A DNA stretch of 64,000 bases from Halictus rubicundus. Lineage: Eukaryota; Arthropoda; Insecta; Hymenoptera; Halictidae. Below are positions 33,599 through 47,200 of this stretch, piece after piece. Where the stretch lies: NCBI RefSeq assembly GCF_050948215.1, contig NC_135149.1:8909001-8973000 (forward strand). The letters run 5' to 3'. The position numbers and the translations under genes are program-made. Each line of letters begins with the position of its first letter. Within the stretch, counting starts at the first letter, position 1. The notes beneath the pieces are model-generated. The model was not told the DNA's origin. It did not search any database and saw only the letters and a program-made list of their open reading frames with translations.

Positions 33599-35255
33599 TT
33601 AAGCAATTTTTTTTAACCAAGAATTTAATTGTTCAATGTCAGCTGAAGTGTCAGGATCTTTATTAAATGCATTGCATTCTGCAAAATCCATGTGTGTATC
33701 CAGCTGGGAAAATTCGAAATCTTTGCCTTCTTTACCAAGGAAGACATTTGCGGATGATGCATCCGTAGCTTGCAACTGATTTGTCTTTGTCATACGTAAT
33801 AGATTCATTTCTCTTTCTAGTAAAGTTTTTATGACAGAAGAACCCTTTGCCATAGTTTGGTCCTGTTTATTGCATAATATGAGCACAGATTTGTTTTGCA
33901 TAGATGGGTCCGACAGTATGTTATACAAGTACCTGAAATTGGACAAATTCTTTAGTTGCTTCTGTTATAGGATATAAGTCCACCTGTATCCACTTACTCT
34001 GCTACATCACGAATATCCTTTTGAAAGGACACCGAATCGATTACATAGACAACCCCTTTTGCAGATAACTTGAATTGATCAAAGTATTTGTAGCGCAAAC
34101 GCTCGTGTCCAGGAATATCAACGAGCTTTAAGGTACGCTAGATGTACAAATGGCAATGAAGAACTATGATGCTGATACTTGTTGCTACAAACTGCCAATA
34201 CTTACATTATTAATTACTAGATCTTCTGTATTTTCCTTCGCAGATGTGTAAGTTTTAACAAATTTTGAGCATACTAAACGTGCAAATATTAGTGTTTTGC
34301 CAGCATCACTGAGACCTGTTAAAAGTATCCTATTTCCTATAGATTTTCTTCTGCGCCATATGACAAACAATACTGAACAGAGGAACAGACTAGGATATTA
34401 AACAGTACGGTAATGCCTATACTTGGCTTACCAATGTTAAACCAAACACAGTTAGATTAATAGATATTCTAATTGAAGGCCAGAAACATTTTTAAAGCTT
34501 AAAATTAGACAGCAATGAATTAAAATTATTTATTTGATTGGAAAAATTAATTGTTAATTACTAACTATAAATATTAATGGTTTATTAATAGCCATTAATT
34601 AAAAATATCGACTGTTAATAGTTAATTATTAATTTCTAGTCAAAATTTTAATTGTATAGAAAATGTATTTATTTTTGTTTTATGTATGCAATCACAATGT
34701 TATGTTTGTAACATTTCTGATATGTATCATTATATTCCTTCACGCTTACTGCATATACTATAACCACAAATTGGCTTTACACGAATAAACAGTTATTACC
34801 AGACTTGATAAATAATTTTAATAAAACCATGAAAATATTTATTTTACAAATATGTGTTTCACATTTGTAGTCTTAATTGAATACAAAATTATATGGATTG
34901 CAGACAAAATTTGTGACATTATTTAGTGTAACTTTTAATACATGAATGTCATTTATTCTCGTATAATGTATGAAATACACAGTTATTTGAATATTTTAGG
35001 TTATATCTTCCAACTAGTTATTAGGAACTCTATAATAGCTATGAAATTAATTCGAACTGCGAATTTAACTTAATCATCCAATTTTAGAAAATGCAGTCAA
35101 TATTTTTCAATTTTATGCAACATATTGATATAATTGTGACCCGTAAAAATATGTGCTTTACCTATCGTTATGATAATTGCTATTACAGCAACCAATATGC
35201 CCACAAATTCAGAATCAACATTGTGACTCGTTAACGGCTTCACATATTTTTCCAT
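33599..35255 (-). CDS. SRPRB: Signal recognition particle receptor subunit beta, 4 exons, 244 aa
   Basis: Minus-strand exons 35255-35162, 34372-34206, 34137-33998 and 33932-33599 join in phase. The N-terminal exon holds the single membrane anchor (GILVAVIAIIITI). An Arg-rich WRRRK then precedes a small Ras/Arf-like GTPase domain: G1 GLSDAGKT, G3 DIPGHE, G4 NKQD, and a TDASSA stretch as the likely G5. The protein anchors SRP receptor alpha at the ER membrane and helps hand ribosome-nascent chain complexes to the translocon. Order, length and motifs match the family. The gene faces WRNIP1 tail to tail across a degenerate transposon. Confidence 0.95.
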
Positions 35256-35644
35256 TGTTATGTTTTATTATAATTCACCTCGTGGACATAGTGTAATTTA
35301 TTTAAACTAGAATAGTGTACAGAATAGGCGCACATATACTACCAGTTCAACGTGTACCAGATGACATGGATCGATATTGTAAAAGCGACATCTTTATCAA
35401 GAAAATAATTGTTTCAAATATTTGCCGCTCTATTAAAGATTTTTCTTCATTCAAAGTGACTAAAGATATGACATTTATTTTAGATAAATTCATACTATTA
35501 TAAAAAATGGCGAATAAATTAATAAGTTTAAATTTCTTGAATAAAGTGCATTTTTCAAGGTAATTTCAATTCTCGAAAATCAAACAGCATTGAAATTTTT
35601 GTTATTCAACAGCAAATGATTCTCGTCGTTTATATCATAAGATT

Positions 35645-35860
35645 ATAAACGAGATATAGGAGTAGACTAGTCACCTGACGGGGTTTCGTGTCGCACGATC
35701 TGAAATATCGACATTGCTAAAAATCAATGGTTTTGTAGCGCCCTCTACACAAATAGGACAGCCAACTGATAAATCTAGATCACAGCGCAACTAACATAAC
35801 TCAATCTGAGCATATTAGTGAGAATCGAGTATCTTGTATCAAATGATCATAAATAAAAAT
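35645..35860. repeat. Dispersed repeat copy
   Basis: Shares CGAGATATAGGAGTAGACTA, TCGTGTCGCACGATCTGAAA and GAGAATCGAGTATCTTGTAT with 15075-15207, with extra sequence inserted between the blocks. Confidence 0.55.
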
Positions 35861-36237
35861 TACTCTGACTTGCTTTACGCCATTATATTGCACGAAATGT
35901 CTATATCTCCAAGTCATGTACATGTATCGAGTTGCAAAAAATGTTGCATTACCAACAAACGATCAAGACTACTTCTTAAATATAATTTGAAAAGATTTGT
36001 AATTCTTGTTGATTTTCTGTGCTAGAAATTGGGCTGTATTAAATACCAACACATTTGCTAGAAAATGCAACGCATTTGAACCGATTACATTGAACAAACA
36101 TTAATGTGTTTCATAAAATAATCATTGCATCTATCGGACAAAACCTTAATTTATAAGTAGTGGAATTAATGGAATTTAGAGTTTAGAAAATTACATGGTC
36201 TTTGAGGAATAATTGTACTCTTAAGATAGAAGCGCTT

Positions 36238-36528
36238 CTAATAACATCTGTCACGAGTTAAACTATTTGCCATGTGCGTCAGCTCCCCACCGGACGTTAT
36301 TAACAGACAATTATTGTCTATCGGAACGTACGTGCCGGCGTAATCCACGACCGGAACCCTGTCTTTTTTAGGGACGAAACTTTTACCGCGGCAACTGCAT
36401 TCTGCCAGGTGTCGAGGCATCCATGGGAATTGTGCTGATAACTCATCGCGCATTCTCACGGTGGTCCAACACACGACAGTGTATATTAATGGGCAATTAC
36501 TTCTCATTAGGTACGAATTAAATTTCAT
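36238..36528 (-). CDS. Possible terminal exon of an unidentified Cys-containing protein
   Basis: A GC-richer frame in AT-rich surroundings, ending in a stop at 36238. From about 36490 it reads through CWTTVRMRDELSAQFPWM, AECSCRGKSF and ITSGGELTHMANSLTRDRCY. Base composition and the spaced cysteines look like real coding sequence rather than chance, but I recognise no family. I could not fix the acceptor; candidates lie just upstream of an NCPLIY stretch. A possible upstream coding exon with a GTAAGC donor lies at 37288-37334 (MIGVVRHEKHFPGGCT), and another frame (37025-37250) starts with a signal-peptide-like sequence. None of these joins is proven. It could also be a decayed gene. Confidence 0.3.
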   Translation of the reverse strand: MKFNSYLMRSNCPLIYTVVCWTTVRMRDELSAQFPWMPRHLAECSCRGKSFVPKKDRVPVVDYAGTYVPIDNNCLLITSGGELTHMANSLTRDRCY

Positions 36529-36659
36529 TAATATTGTATCATCTCACCTGTTCGCTTCGAGCAGGTATCATAGACGCTTCCTAGTGTCTCTCAACAAACA
36601 AACTTCTAATCCTAGCAAAAACGATGCCATAAATGTTTCCGGATCAAATGTGCGATGAA

Positions 36660-39255
36660 TGTTTTGCCAGTAAAATATATTTTTCAAAAAATTGTAGGGC
36701 AACTAGCGCCACAATTTTAAAATAAAATTCGCCATTTTTAAATGTGTTGGAAGAAAGGTGTTTCGAATGAATTATTAAGTTGGATAAATATAAAATGTCT
36801 CCAATACAAGAATTGTTGACGATAATTTGACTGCAGATTTTATGCACTTATAACGAAAATGAATATGTGAAGTACAAAATTGTAGAAACATTAAAAATAT
36901 TTAAGCACTTTGTTGCATTATTTGCAACTTGTTAAAATTATTGAGAGATGAGACTAATTTATATGTAGTTCCTGCTTGTTACAATTGATGCAGACAAGTT
37001 TTGTTTTTCATAAAAATCCACGGTCTAATGATGATTATTGAGGGGTTTGCTTTCATAAAATACATTTAATGATGTACTATTTTTGCCAATGCAACGTAAC
37101 AAGAATACAAATTGCTTTGTGGTTTGAGGAACCCAAAAAAACGTTGCGGTGTTCGATAAATTGGCTTCCGTGTATGCCATTGTGCTTTCGAAACATACAG
37201 ATAGCAGAAACAAAGCTGTCCTGCATCGGAATGATGGTATTCCCATAACGATAGCGTCATAATCACGCACATGTCGTTCGCTTACCGGTGCAACCACCTG
37301 GAAAGTGTTTCTCATGGCGAACGACACCGATCATGGGGGCAATGTGTAGACATCAAGACAAATAATTTCAGTCATTTTTATTTCAATTCGAGCATAGTGA
37401 AACTGCTATATGTATACGCAAATGACGTGATATTATGTTATTCAAAATAACAAATATCTAGACAATAGAATTTCCAATGGAAATAAACGGTAGAACAGAT
37501 GAGATAATGAGTTCAAAATGAAGTTACAAAGTTTTTAGTCATATACATAATCATAAAATAAAAAGTATATTTGTAAATTCAAATTTTAAGAGTATGATAT
37601 TTTATTCAGTCTTGACTTATTATCATAAAAATTGAAAACAACTCGAGATATTTATCTTTGTATATCAAATTATTGTATCTTTCCGTATAATATTATTAGG
37701 TTGTGGATCTTTGCGTAAAATAAAACTTCTCTTTTTCAATGATAAGCAATAGGAGTATTCTAAGAAGTAGAAATTTATTTCTATATTTTAATGTTTTTGT
37801 AAAGGTGAAGATAATATATCGATGTTTTTAAAATGTTTCAATTTTTCAACTGTTTTAAATTGACTGTTCTTTCATGATTTTTAACAAGATTTTTTTAACA
37901 CTATCAATTTTCCTTATCTTCTTATACGTCGAGATTAATGCATACTCTATTATCGTTTTTCATACAAAATTAGATTTCGAAGAATAAGAATTTTCCTGAA
38001 TTATTCGTCCAGAATTAGGGTTGAACGACAGTCTAACAGTCCCAATAACAGGGAATTCGGACGGTAAAGTATGTAGGTGCGAAAGGTTCATGTAATGGAG
38101 GTTCAGCTGCAGCCTGAAATCGATCAGTGAAACTTATTAACCCTGTTTCTTTAGAGGTACTGAGGAGCTTCTAATTTCTGGGCGAAAGACTAGACCGCTC
38201 GTCTTCAGATGCAAATGCATGCCCCACTTAAGTAAACTGCAGGACATTCCGGCATATTTTGCATAATCCTAAATTTAACAATAACAAGTCTGCAGTCACA
38301 GCTGCTGTAAGTACGTTGCATGCTGCGAAAGATTAACCTAGTCCTGAAAGAATCGGGGACACGCAACATCGGGCATACGCTCTGCAAAAGGGTGCGAGAA
38401 AACCATTCCTGTCGGCGCGCCAATAAAAATCCTTCATTTAAAATCTAACAGATCAATTTAACATAGATTGATTATTATAAATAGACATTATATGCAAAAA
38501 TAAATAATTGGAATTAAATTAGAAGGCAAGGGATTAAAGTCGGAATAACTTGAAACAATCCATGAAAATTAACAAAAGATAAACGACACCTTGGAAATCG
38601 ATGTGATTTTTTTCACTGTTTCATGGAAAAAAAAATGATGACCAAGTACGATGGTGTAAAGCCTCGTGGTAAAGTTGGCTGAACACCTTTCATTGAAGAG
38701 TTGGGTGTATTCAGAGAATCTATGATGTTCCCTTCTTAAATTGTTTTAACATTTCACGAAGAAGGTTGCATTTTAACAGGAAAGATAAGCAGTAGAACCA
38801 ATGCTGGTAGCGAATGTGTTGAGCACATAAATTCTCGATTAACAGCAGCAGCGCACGCACGTTTAAAGCGAAATGTACAATCGTCTGCTGCTTAAAAAAC
38901 ATTGCTGAAACTCGAGGATGCCATGGCATGGGCCCTAACAAGCACAATTGCGGCAAACAAAGGGAAGAAGGAACGTTCCGTTCGGAACGACCGGGCCCCT
39001 CGCCGCGCGCAATAATCGTCTCTTTGATCGATCTCGGCCCGCCACGCGAAGTCACACGAAGGAATTCCGGCGGGATGGCGAAGCTAGGGCCGTGCACTGA
39101 TAAATGCCCGAAAAATTCCAGGTGTAAGTGACACCGGGCCAAAAGAGGGACGCGTGCCGTTTTCCCACGTGTGTGCACCCCTCGCGATTCCACTTCATGC
39201 TCCTTGCACGATCCCCTTCTTCGTCTTCTCCTTCTGTAAGCCGTGATTACAACCT

Positions 39256-39260
<5 letters not shown>
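36660..39260. other. Intergenic sequence
   Basis: Apart from the candidate exons near 37025-37334, I see no gene. The sequence is AT-rich to 38640 and becomes GC-rich after about 38900. Confidence 0.4.
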
Positions 39261-39304
<44 letters not shown>

Positions 39305-39305
39305 A
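39261..39305. repeat. (CT)n microsatellite
   Basis: About 20 uninterrupted CT dinucleotides, slightly degenerate at the right edge. The Arg-Glu repeat frame on the opposite strand is a by-product. Confidence 0.95.
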
Positions 39306-42300
39306 CCTTCGATCCCCAAAGCACCCTGCAGATGCTCTGTTTAAGATTTCAAACCCCCCTCGGAGGATTCGACGTCACCATGACGTGTGCATTGCGTGAC
39401 GTCACGAGCATGTGCCCACACGGAATCCCCTCGGTGACGTCGAAGAGGGGGTAATCATTCCTTTTTTCTTTTTCTTTCTTTCTCTCCTCTCTTCCATGGT
39501 AAGTCGATCCGGAACGAGGAATAGTAATGGCCAAGGGTCGTGGGACTCGAGGAAATTGCAGATGCCAAAGACAGATGCGAAACAGCACGTGTGCTTCGCT
39601 GATACGCGCGTATGGGCCCCGGTGTAAGCACCAGGAAACGTGCTATCGAAATATTTGGGGATTTGCGGACACAGGGAACCGGACAAAGAGGAAACCAGTT
39701 TACTTGCTCCCGGTTTCTTCTGTCCGCCTTTTGCGATTCCTGTTCTTATTACCTGAATTGATTTTTACTGCTGCCCCCTCGGGCTAACCGGCGTGGCGTT
39801 GCTGCCCTGACCGTTTGGAAAATCAGCTGTTTTGCATTCTTCTACGGCTTTAATTTTTGTCACACTGTCCAACAAAATGAACACCCGGAGCAATTTTGCT
39901 ATACAATTTTTCAGGACATTTTCAAAGAAAATATTGTAAACGCGCAGCTGGTGGTACACACGCAGGGGGGTCAAGAAACCTCGTATCGAACAATGGAAGA
40001 CGAGCATGATACCACTGTCGTCCTAATTCCGATCGTCCCGGGTTCGTGACGAAAGTCAATCCTGGCGGAACGCATGGATCATTTCAAGATGCACGCGCGA
40101 TATGTCGCTGCATGAAGATCAGGGAGGGCGGCCCTTATTCGAATCCCGAGGGAAATCCCTTCACGACATCCGAAGGGTGCCCGGGTCTTCTTGGGCCCTA
40201 TGTTAAAGGGACCACAAACCGTGAGCAAGAAGGGAGCCGAGGACAATGGGGTTGCGCAAAATGCTTTTCTTACCGGCAAAAGGATGGGGAGTCTGGCACG
40301 CGACCAACGTCACCTGCCTCGTTCCACGACCTACTGAAGTCCTTGTATCGATTTTCTTTTCCATGCAGCTGCAATGTCGTGGTTTCTTGCGCCCGGTGAT
40401 CAGCGGACCGGGTCGCCTCTGCGTCGTTATCGTCGCGTCATATGGCAGAAACGTTGAGATTCCCCGTTTTCGTGGGATCGCTAGGCGATTTTGCGCTACC
40501 TACGCTCGGAATCGGAGGCGTTTCAGTGCACCTGCTGCTTCCTTCGATTCCTACGAACTGCCGTTTATGCTGCTTCCGGATTTTCTTCCTTTCCCCCAAG
40601 ACCGAACGCGGCGAGGACTAGTTTTACACGTGTTACAACTTTTAACGTGATTCGTGGCTGTGAACCCTTCCAAGGCCGATCCTCTCGACAGATTTCAAGT
40701 TGCCAGGTTTATTTTACAGATTTCTGTACATACAGTAATGCCTCGGTATGTGTGAAAGAGGTACACACGATACATATTATTGTTAACGCTGTAATTACCG
40801 AGCCCATCGAAATGACGGATTTCGGATTTGAAATTGTAAATATGTTTCCTTGAGAATGTTGTTAGTGTGCTTCTTCACCAACGGGGGATACCTCGGAGAC
40901 TTCCTAGAAGGCCTTAGTCCTCCAAAATATGTCTTGATATGTGTGAAAGAGATGTGCAGGATTCTAGTGAAAAATGCATGTATCTCCATGAAAGTACAAA
41001 CTTGTGTAAAATTCTGTAGCTTAGTGATTACTAAAACAATTAACAGTGTACAAAATAAACATGTGAAAAGAAAAACATTGAGTGTTCTTTTTTTAACTAA
41101 TTTAGTCTTGTAGTCATTAATAAAGGGTGCATGGTGATTAAAAAACGTAGGAATGCGCTTCGAAAAGCAGACATATTAACAACCACCTGCATGTGAAACG
41201 TATTTTAGTTAAAAATTGTATAAGGATACAGAGATCCTCAAAAGCAGCGTGCCTCAATCTCACGAATGAAACGTATAGGTACCAGTGTCTCCAATTCATT
41301 TTCCTCGTCCCGCAAGGGGATCGTAAAAGTTTTCGGAACCTTTCGGCAAATATTGCTCCTTAATCCCGGCAGAACATCAATTTCCCAAGCATCAGCTGCT
41401 TTTCACAAATCAATAAATCGGTCGCAGACCATCGTCGTGTGGCGCGTGCCGTTATTCCTGGTCTCCTTCATCGAAGACTAGAAGCAAAGACTCCTACAAG
41501 AAGAGTTTCCCCCTCGACCCGCACTGGACCATTGTTCAACACCCCAAGATTCAAACTATAAGCACGAGAGCACATTTGGCTCCAGCTGATGCAACGATTT
41601 CAGCTTTGCCCCTTCATTCTACGTACCGTCACACCGGTGATCTCAGGATACAGCTCCCGTGTCCAGGGGAATTTCCCTAAGAAGCTACGCAGGAACTTCG
41701 GAAGAACTGTCTGATTAACTGGGATTTGCGCTGTAATTAGCCGCACGCCGTAATGTGCACTAATCGGTTTCTCGATCCGGCGATTACGGCGTCGCTGGCA
41801 ATTATCCCGTTTAATGACGACGACGGAATTCCCTAAGAGTTATCAATTCTGCATGCTCGACTGAAGCAATCTGGAGTTTCTAAACCTCAGCGTTCAAGGA
41901 TTCTCTTTATTGAGCGAACATTCAAATCAGGAAAAAATTACATTAGTAAAAATTACATTCGCAATCATGTTACTAGTATACTGAAGATTTTATGCATTTA
42001 AGACAGTAACAAATAGAAATCAAAAGAAAAACAGTAAAAAGAAATTTTTAAATATTGTTGTACAATTCTCAACTCCACAAAATTACTAAGAGAAGAACTA
42101 AGTGTCTATGTAGTTCTATGTAGATTTAACGAACACAGACATGCATTGTGGCATGCGTAGATTAGTAAATTACAAGGAAACGTATGCATCAACGAGAACT
42201 TAGTAGCATTTTTATTTTATTTTCACAAAGCAGAATTTCTTAGTTGACGAAGAAAATGTTTTCCATAGTATTTTCCAGAATTTGCATAAAGTTTCGCAGT

Positions 42301-43437
42301 TTAGTTATAAATATTACATAATATTAACAATAAATGAGAGACGTCTTTGCTTGACGATCAGTGTAGGTTAAATTTCGAAGAATTTTCAACGTCGTCCATT
42401 TGTCTAAACAAATTCTCGCCCATTTCCCAGCGCATTTTCCCACTAAAATGCGGGCCACTTATTATTCATGGTTCATAATCCGAATAAAATTTGACCCATC
42501 GTGGGCCCCTCGTTCACAATTTCCTTGTATGCAATGACCTCCGAGCTGAGGCAGTAGACAATGCGTTGTTCTCGCAACGAAACAAGCGGCAATGATTTCT
42601 CGGGACCTAATAGCCGGTTTACTTGCGTGAACTAACTCGTTCGAAGTGACAAATTTCACTGAAGGTCCCCCAATGGGACCACCATTTGCATAGAGCTGCG
42701 GTGACGAGCTTTTTCGAGAAATGGGCCGCGTCGATCGTCGTTCAAAGGAACACCATTGTTCGAATGTCGCGTTACATCATCGGGAAAGCAGATGCTTCTG
42801 CAAGGAGACCGCTCGACCAATAGTTATCCGATTTAATTGCTGCCCCCTCCCAATGTTCCCCTCTTCAACAACCATGGATTTTTGGGTATCGATGAAACGC
42901 AAGCTATAGTCCTTTCGAATATTCGAACCAGGTTTTGTGCAATCGCAAAGGATCAGGACCGATTTCGTACTGTAGAAGATCTAACTGTTTCCTTGGGAAG
43001 GCTAATTTTAGATAATTGGCCGATTCGACGGAGAAAGTGCAGGTCGGTCAGGATTATAATGGCCCTGGCAGTCTTGGTGGCTGTAGAGCAGCATTTTTCT
43101 AGTTCGCTTAATGATTTACGTTGAGTTTAGGATTCACTTTTTAGCGGGAAGGATGAAGGATTTGATAGTAATTCTTTGATCCTTTGAATTTCCCTTAAGG
43201 ATATCCCCCATACAAACATTCTAAGTGACATGCTTCTTCAGGAAATAATTAAAAAAATTAATTTCACTACAAAAATTGTATACCTAAAATATACCTAAAA
43301 TTTAAAATTGTATACCTTCTGCATAAAACTGTATCTTGAAAGTATAAATAAATATGCCCACAGAGTGAACGTTTTCACTCTGTTATGTTTTACAAGGATA
43401 TTCAGAATTCTTTAAGGAAAGGATGAAAAGACTCTTC
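39306..43437. other. GC-mixed intergenic sequence
   Basis: Several GC-rich stretches with long but unconvincing frames. No splice-consistent coding exons were recognised. Near 39857-39912, ACACTGTCCAACAAAAT with a following GCAATTTTGC-type block resembles the outer ends of the palindrome at 17757-19792, probably a relic of the same mobile family. Part of this long gene-free tract may be regulatory DNA. Confidence 0.4.
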
Positions 43438-44227
43438 TTAAGGGGGCAAAATTGTGTAAAATAAAATTTTTTAGCATTTTTTTTTTGTTTAGATCGATAG
43501 GAAATTTCTCCAGGAATGCGATACAAAAGTTCGAAAGTGATCAGAGATGTTCTTGAAGGTTATTTTCAAAATAAAGTGAACGGTTGTATTGGGTGGAGCG
43601 GCTCACGTAGTCGGGCTTTTATCGGAAAGGCTCGTGCTTCTCGAAAAGAAGAAAAAATGGCTGGTGCACAACTTTTTGAGGAAAAGGAAGATCTGTTCTA
43701 TGGCCCTGAAATCGCAGATTAGCAAATAACCGCGGTAAATTAAAATGAATTAAGATTTTTTTATGATATACAATCACGTAACGTGTTTTTCACGTTGCTC
43801 AAACTTTAAATGCAGTTTTCTCGAAAAGCAAAATTTCGCACGCCGTGCAACGTAGCTCAAAAACTGATTACTCGATCTTCGTGAAACTTGGTATATATAT
43901 TCTATAAATAACTGGCCACAAAATGACGAACTCCGATTTTTTAATTTTTTATTTGAAACATTGTTATTAACAGAAAATCCGTTTTTCTCAAATCTTCGAC
44001 ATTTTTGCAATTTTGCAAATTTTAATACAAGAGGAATGTCATGTTGTGCGTATTTGCGTAAACTAACGATTCCATTTTGATTTTTTGTTTTAGATCATTT
44101 TTGTACACTGTACGCTGCACGGCGCATTTCCAGCATGCCATTTTCAACCCCAAATTTTAAATCTACGTATTACATTTAAAAAAAAATTCTTGAAAAACAG
44201 GCCATTTACGCAAGATTCCCCCCTTAA
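43438..44227. mobile_element. TTAA-flanked MITE, family B, long copy
   Basis: Begins TTAAGGGGGC and ends with the complement GGGGGGAATC..., each with TTAA at the tip. Internal blocks (GCACGGCGCATTTCCAGCAT and GTCATGTTGTGCGTATTTGC) are shared with 49603-50070. TTAA ends point to piggyBac-type mobilisation. Immediately outside both ends lies a 30-bp direct repeat (GACTCTTCTTA preceded by AAGGAAAGGATGA or similar). Confidence 0.75.
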
Positions 44228-47200
44228 GGGAAAGGACGACAAGACTCTTCTTAATAAAAATATTAGCAAGTAAATTCATTTATATCAACCAAAAATTGCA
44301 CACAATCTCAGATTATAAGTTAAGAAGAAGACATTGTGGTTCTGAAATTGTTTTAACGTTAAGATTACGATCGTGTTTTAGATTAGTCCTGGAGGTTGCT
44401 GGGGCTGGAGAATTGGAGAACCGAAGACGTCGAGGTTAGGGAAGACAAAGCCTGGCATTTCGGGTACGGATTTCGCGGCAAACTTATGGCAGGTTGGTGC
44501 AGCTCGGAGACGGCAGAAGCGCGGCGTCACAGCGGCAGCAACCTTGCTCCGTAGCGGCGCTCCTAGGCGCCCTAAAAGAGAGAGAGAGAGCAAGCTGGTG
44601 AGAACACACCGCGCCACGCGTTCCCACCATCCTTCTCGGGCATCTTCGTCCACCTCTTCGGACGTATTCGGCTCCGTACTTCGCTCCCGATATCAGCTCG
44701 GGGCCCCACCACTCAGGATGGCCCCCCTCGTTGGGCCCCACGATGCCCTTTTGTTACTGAAAATTGGCAGCTTAGTTTAGGTGTTGTTTGAAGAGGAGAA
44801 TGCCCCGGATGAGGTGTCGTAATGAAGTTGCGCAAAGGATGGCCGGTGCCTGGCAGACCCAGAAAAGGATCACGTGGAGTCAATTCTCGAAACGTCTTAT
44901 TAATAATTATTTTCAAAAAATATCTTACATTTATCTCGTACAAATAATTTCGGATTCCAGATTTGCTTGAGGCACATGAAGATGGCAAGAGAAATATTGC
45001 ATATTCTCATATTGCATATACTCAATTTTCACTGTTGTTAAAAAGTTAATCGCCTCTAAAAATACGTTCTGTAACATCGACAAATAATTTTGGATACATC
45101 AAATATTGAAAAGAAAAAAAAATTGGAGCAAGTGTTTCTGTCCAATTCGAGCTTCACAATTTCTAAATGAAGTTCAACAGGATTATGAATACCAAAATGA
45201 GATGCCTATTGCATTTCTGAGTAATCAATTTATTTACACATTTATGGCTGCTGTAGATTGATGGATTATTTCGGGAAACGGCGCCAAAACTGCTAGGTGT
45301 TATCTGAAGCGCAGTGCTATAATTAAAAACTGGGATTAGGCGAGGTTCTCCTATCAATGGCGCTCGCCAGCCATTTCCGACGAGGCCACCGGAAACGGGA
45401 AAGGGTGATTTAAGAGAGGAACCTGCGAGCGCGACCCGTTCCCGTAAATCGGAGTATTCCTCGAAGGCAGTTAGGAAGACAATGTAAAAACAATCCGGTT
45501 CCACTGCACGGATTACTGTTCGCTCGTTCGTCGAAGCACGGGTATCGATACTGCTGGTCCCACGAAAGAACACAGAGGAGGGTTCACTTCGGAGCACCGA
45601 AGACTAAACAGATCGTGTTTCCTAAAGATCAGCCGCTGAATGATTTTAACGGACTTGTGAACAGATTCTTAATACGGTTCGGCCTCGATATTTAGCTCGG
45701 TGGCCTGTGTGTTACCGGATGTGTTCGGAAGATTGAGTTACTCTACTCATAATACTCTTGGACGGAGTCCTTTTTTTAATTCTCAACCAGGCGGAAAACA
45801 ATCGACGACCCGAAATTTACCGAACTTGCAGTTTGCCGTAGAAATTTCGTCTGTATTATGTTTCGGAGCGATTTTGTATTAGTTGGTTTATACAATTAAA
45901 TTATTGATTCCCTAGACACGTTCCTGATACTTTTACGATTGATACGACATCAAACACGAGGTAATTTAAATCATATTTACTTCTTCGATTCACGATACAG
46001 TGGAACCCCGATTATCGGAACTAATCAGTTGAAACACGAGTTCTCTAGAGCACTTCACTACAGTGCTTGGCTAAATTTTGACTATCTTGTGTACGGAAAG
46101 CTGCTTTACATTGAACTGTTTGAGGAACTTTTTTGGATAATTCAGACATGTTCGGATAACAGGAACCAAATGATGAATTGAACAGGCAAATAAGCTCCGA
46201 ATCATATCATGTTTAGTATCATTTTAATGAAAAAAATGTCGTCAGTCTTTTGATAAAATAAGAAGAGTATCCCCCGTGACAGTGCTTAAGGTTCAATTTT
46301 TCACAAGTATCGTGCAAATCTGTTTCACGTCTATGAAAATGTTTGGCATTTTCGAGGACTGAAGTCGTGAAGAGTTTCCCAGGTGTTTTCTATCGGTGAA
46401 GCTCCTTCCAGGCGCGATCGTCATTTTAAAATCGATTTTCCATCGACCAAGAGGATCCTGGTCCCCGGTGTTTCAAGGTTCCAGCGAATCGGGCGAAGAG
46501 GAGGCATAAAACAATAAACTGGAAGCCTGGTAATTGCCTGTTCGCGGACCAGGCCAAGTCGTATAAAGGATTACCACTGGGGCCCCGAAACTCCCACGAT
46601 CTTCCAAAGACGAAACAGTTACAGCCTAGTCACCAGGGACACGAAATTTCAGCCTTTCCATGCAAATACATACCTGGGCCGGTGCACGGGTCCGGTCGGC
46701 CTCCGACTCAGCACCGTTTTCTTTTTCCCTTCCCAATAAAACGTCGAACGCGGCGCTGCGCCGTGCCGCGCCGGTGCCCTATCGCGGGCCCCTCGTGTGT
46801 CAGCCACGCGCGCCTCCATAGCGGTCAGGCCCCCATAATAGATGCACGAGGCACGGCTCGTTTTCTTTTCTTTCCACCTTCCTTTCTTTCCTCGTTCTGT
46901 CCTCTCTTCTTTCGACCAAAGGATCTGCCCCCACTGCACGATCTAGCCCCCCCCCCCCTTTGTCCCCCTCCCCTCTCGTCCCTTTTAGGTCCGTTCCATC
47001 ACCGTTTTCCTTCGTACAGCATTATGGGCCCAGGAATATCCACCGACACGACGACACGACGAAGGAATATAAGGCGAAAAGGGTGAAGCGAAACGCGAAT
47101 CGCAGAAACGTGGGAACCGTCGCCAGGTGATCCCTTGCGCCACGATAGAGGCAGGGCCAGGCACGAACTTTTGCGAGCCAAGGAACAGGGCCCACTCTCC

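Noticed and set aside
38720..39319. 199-codon minus frame starting in an Arg-Glu repeat
   Set aside because: The start is the (CT)n microsatellite read in reverse and the rest has no domain.
40046..40853. Overlapping long frames in GC-rich DNA
   Set aside because: Long frames are expected by chance where stops are rare. No motifs or splice-consistent context.
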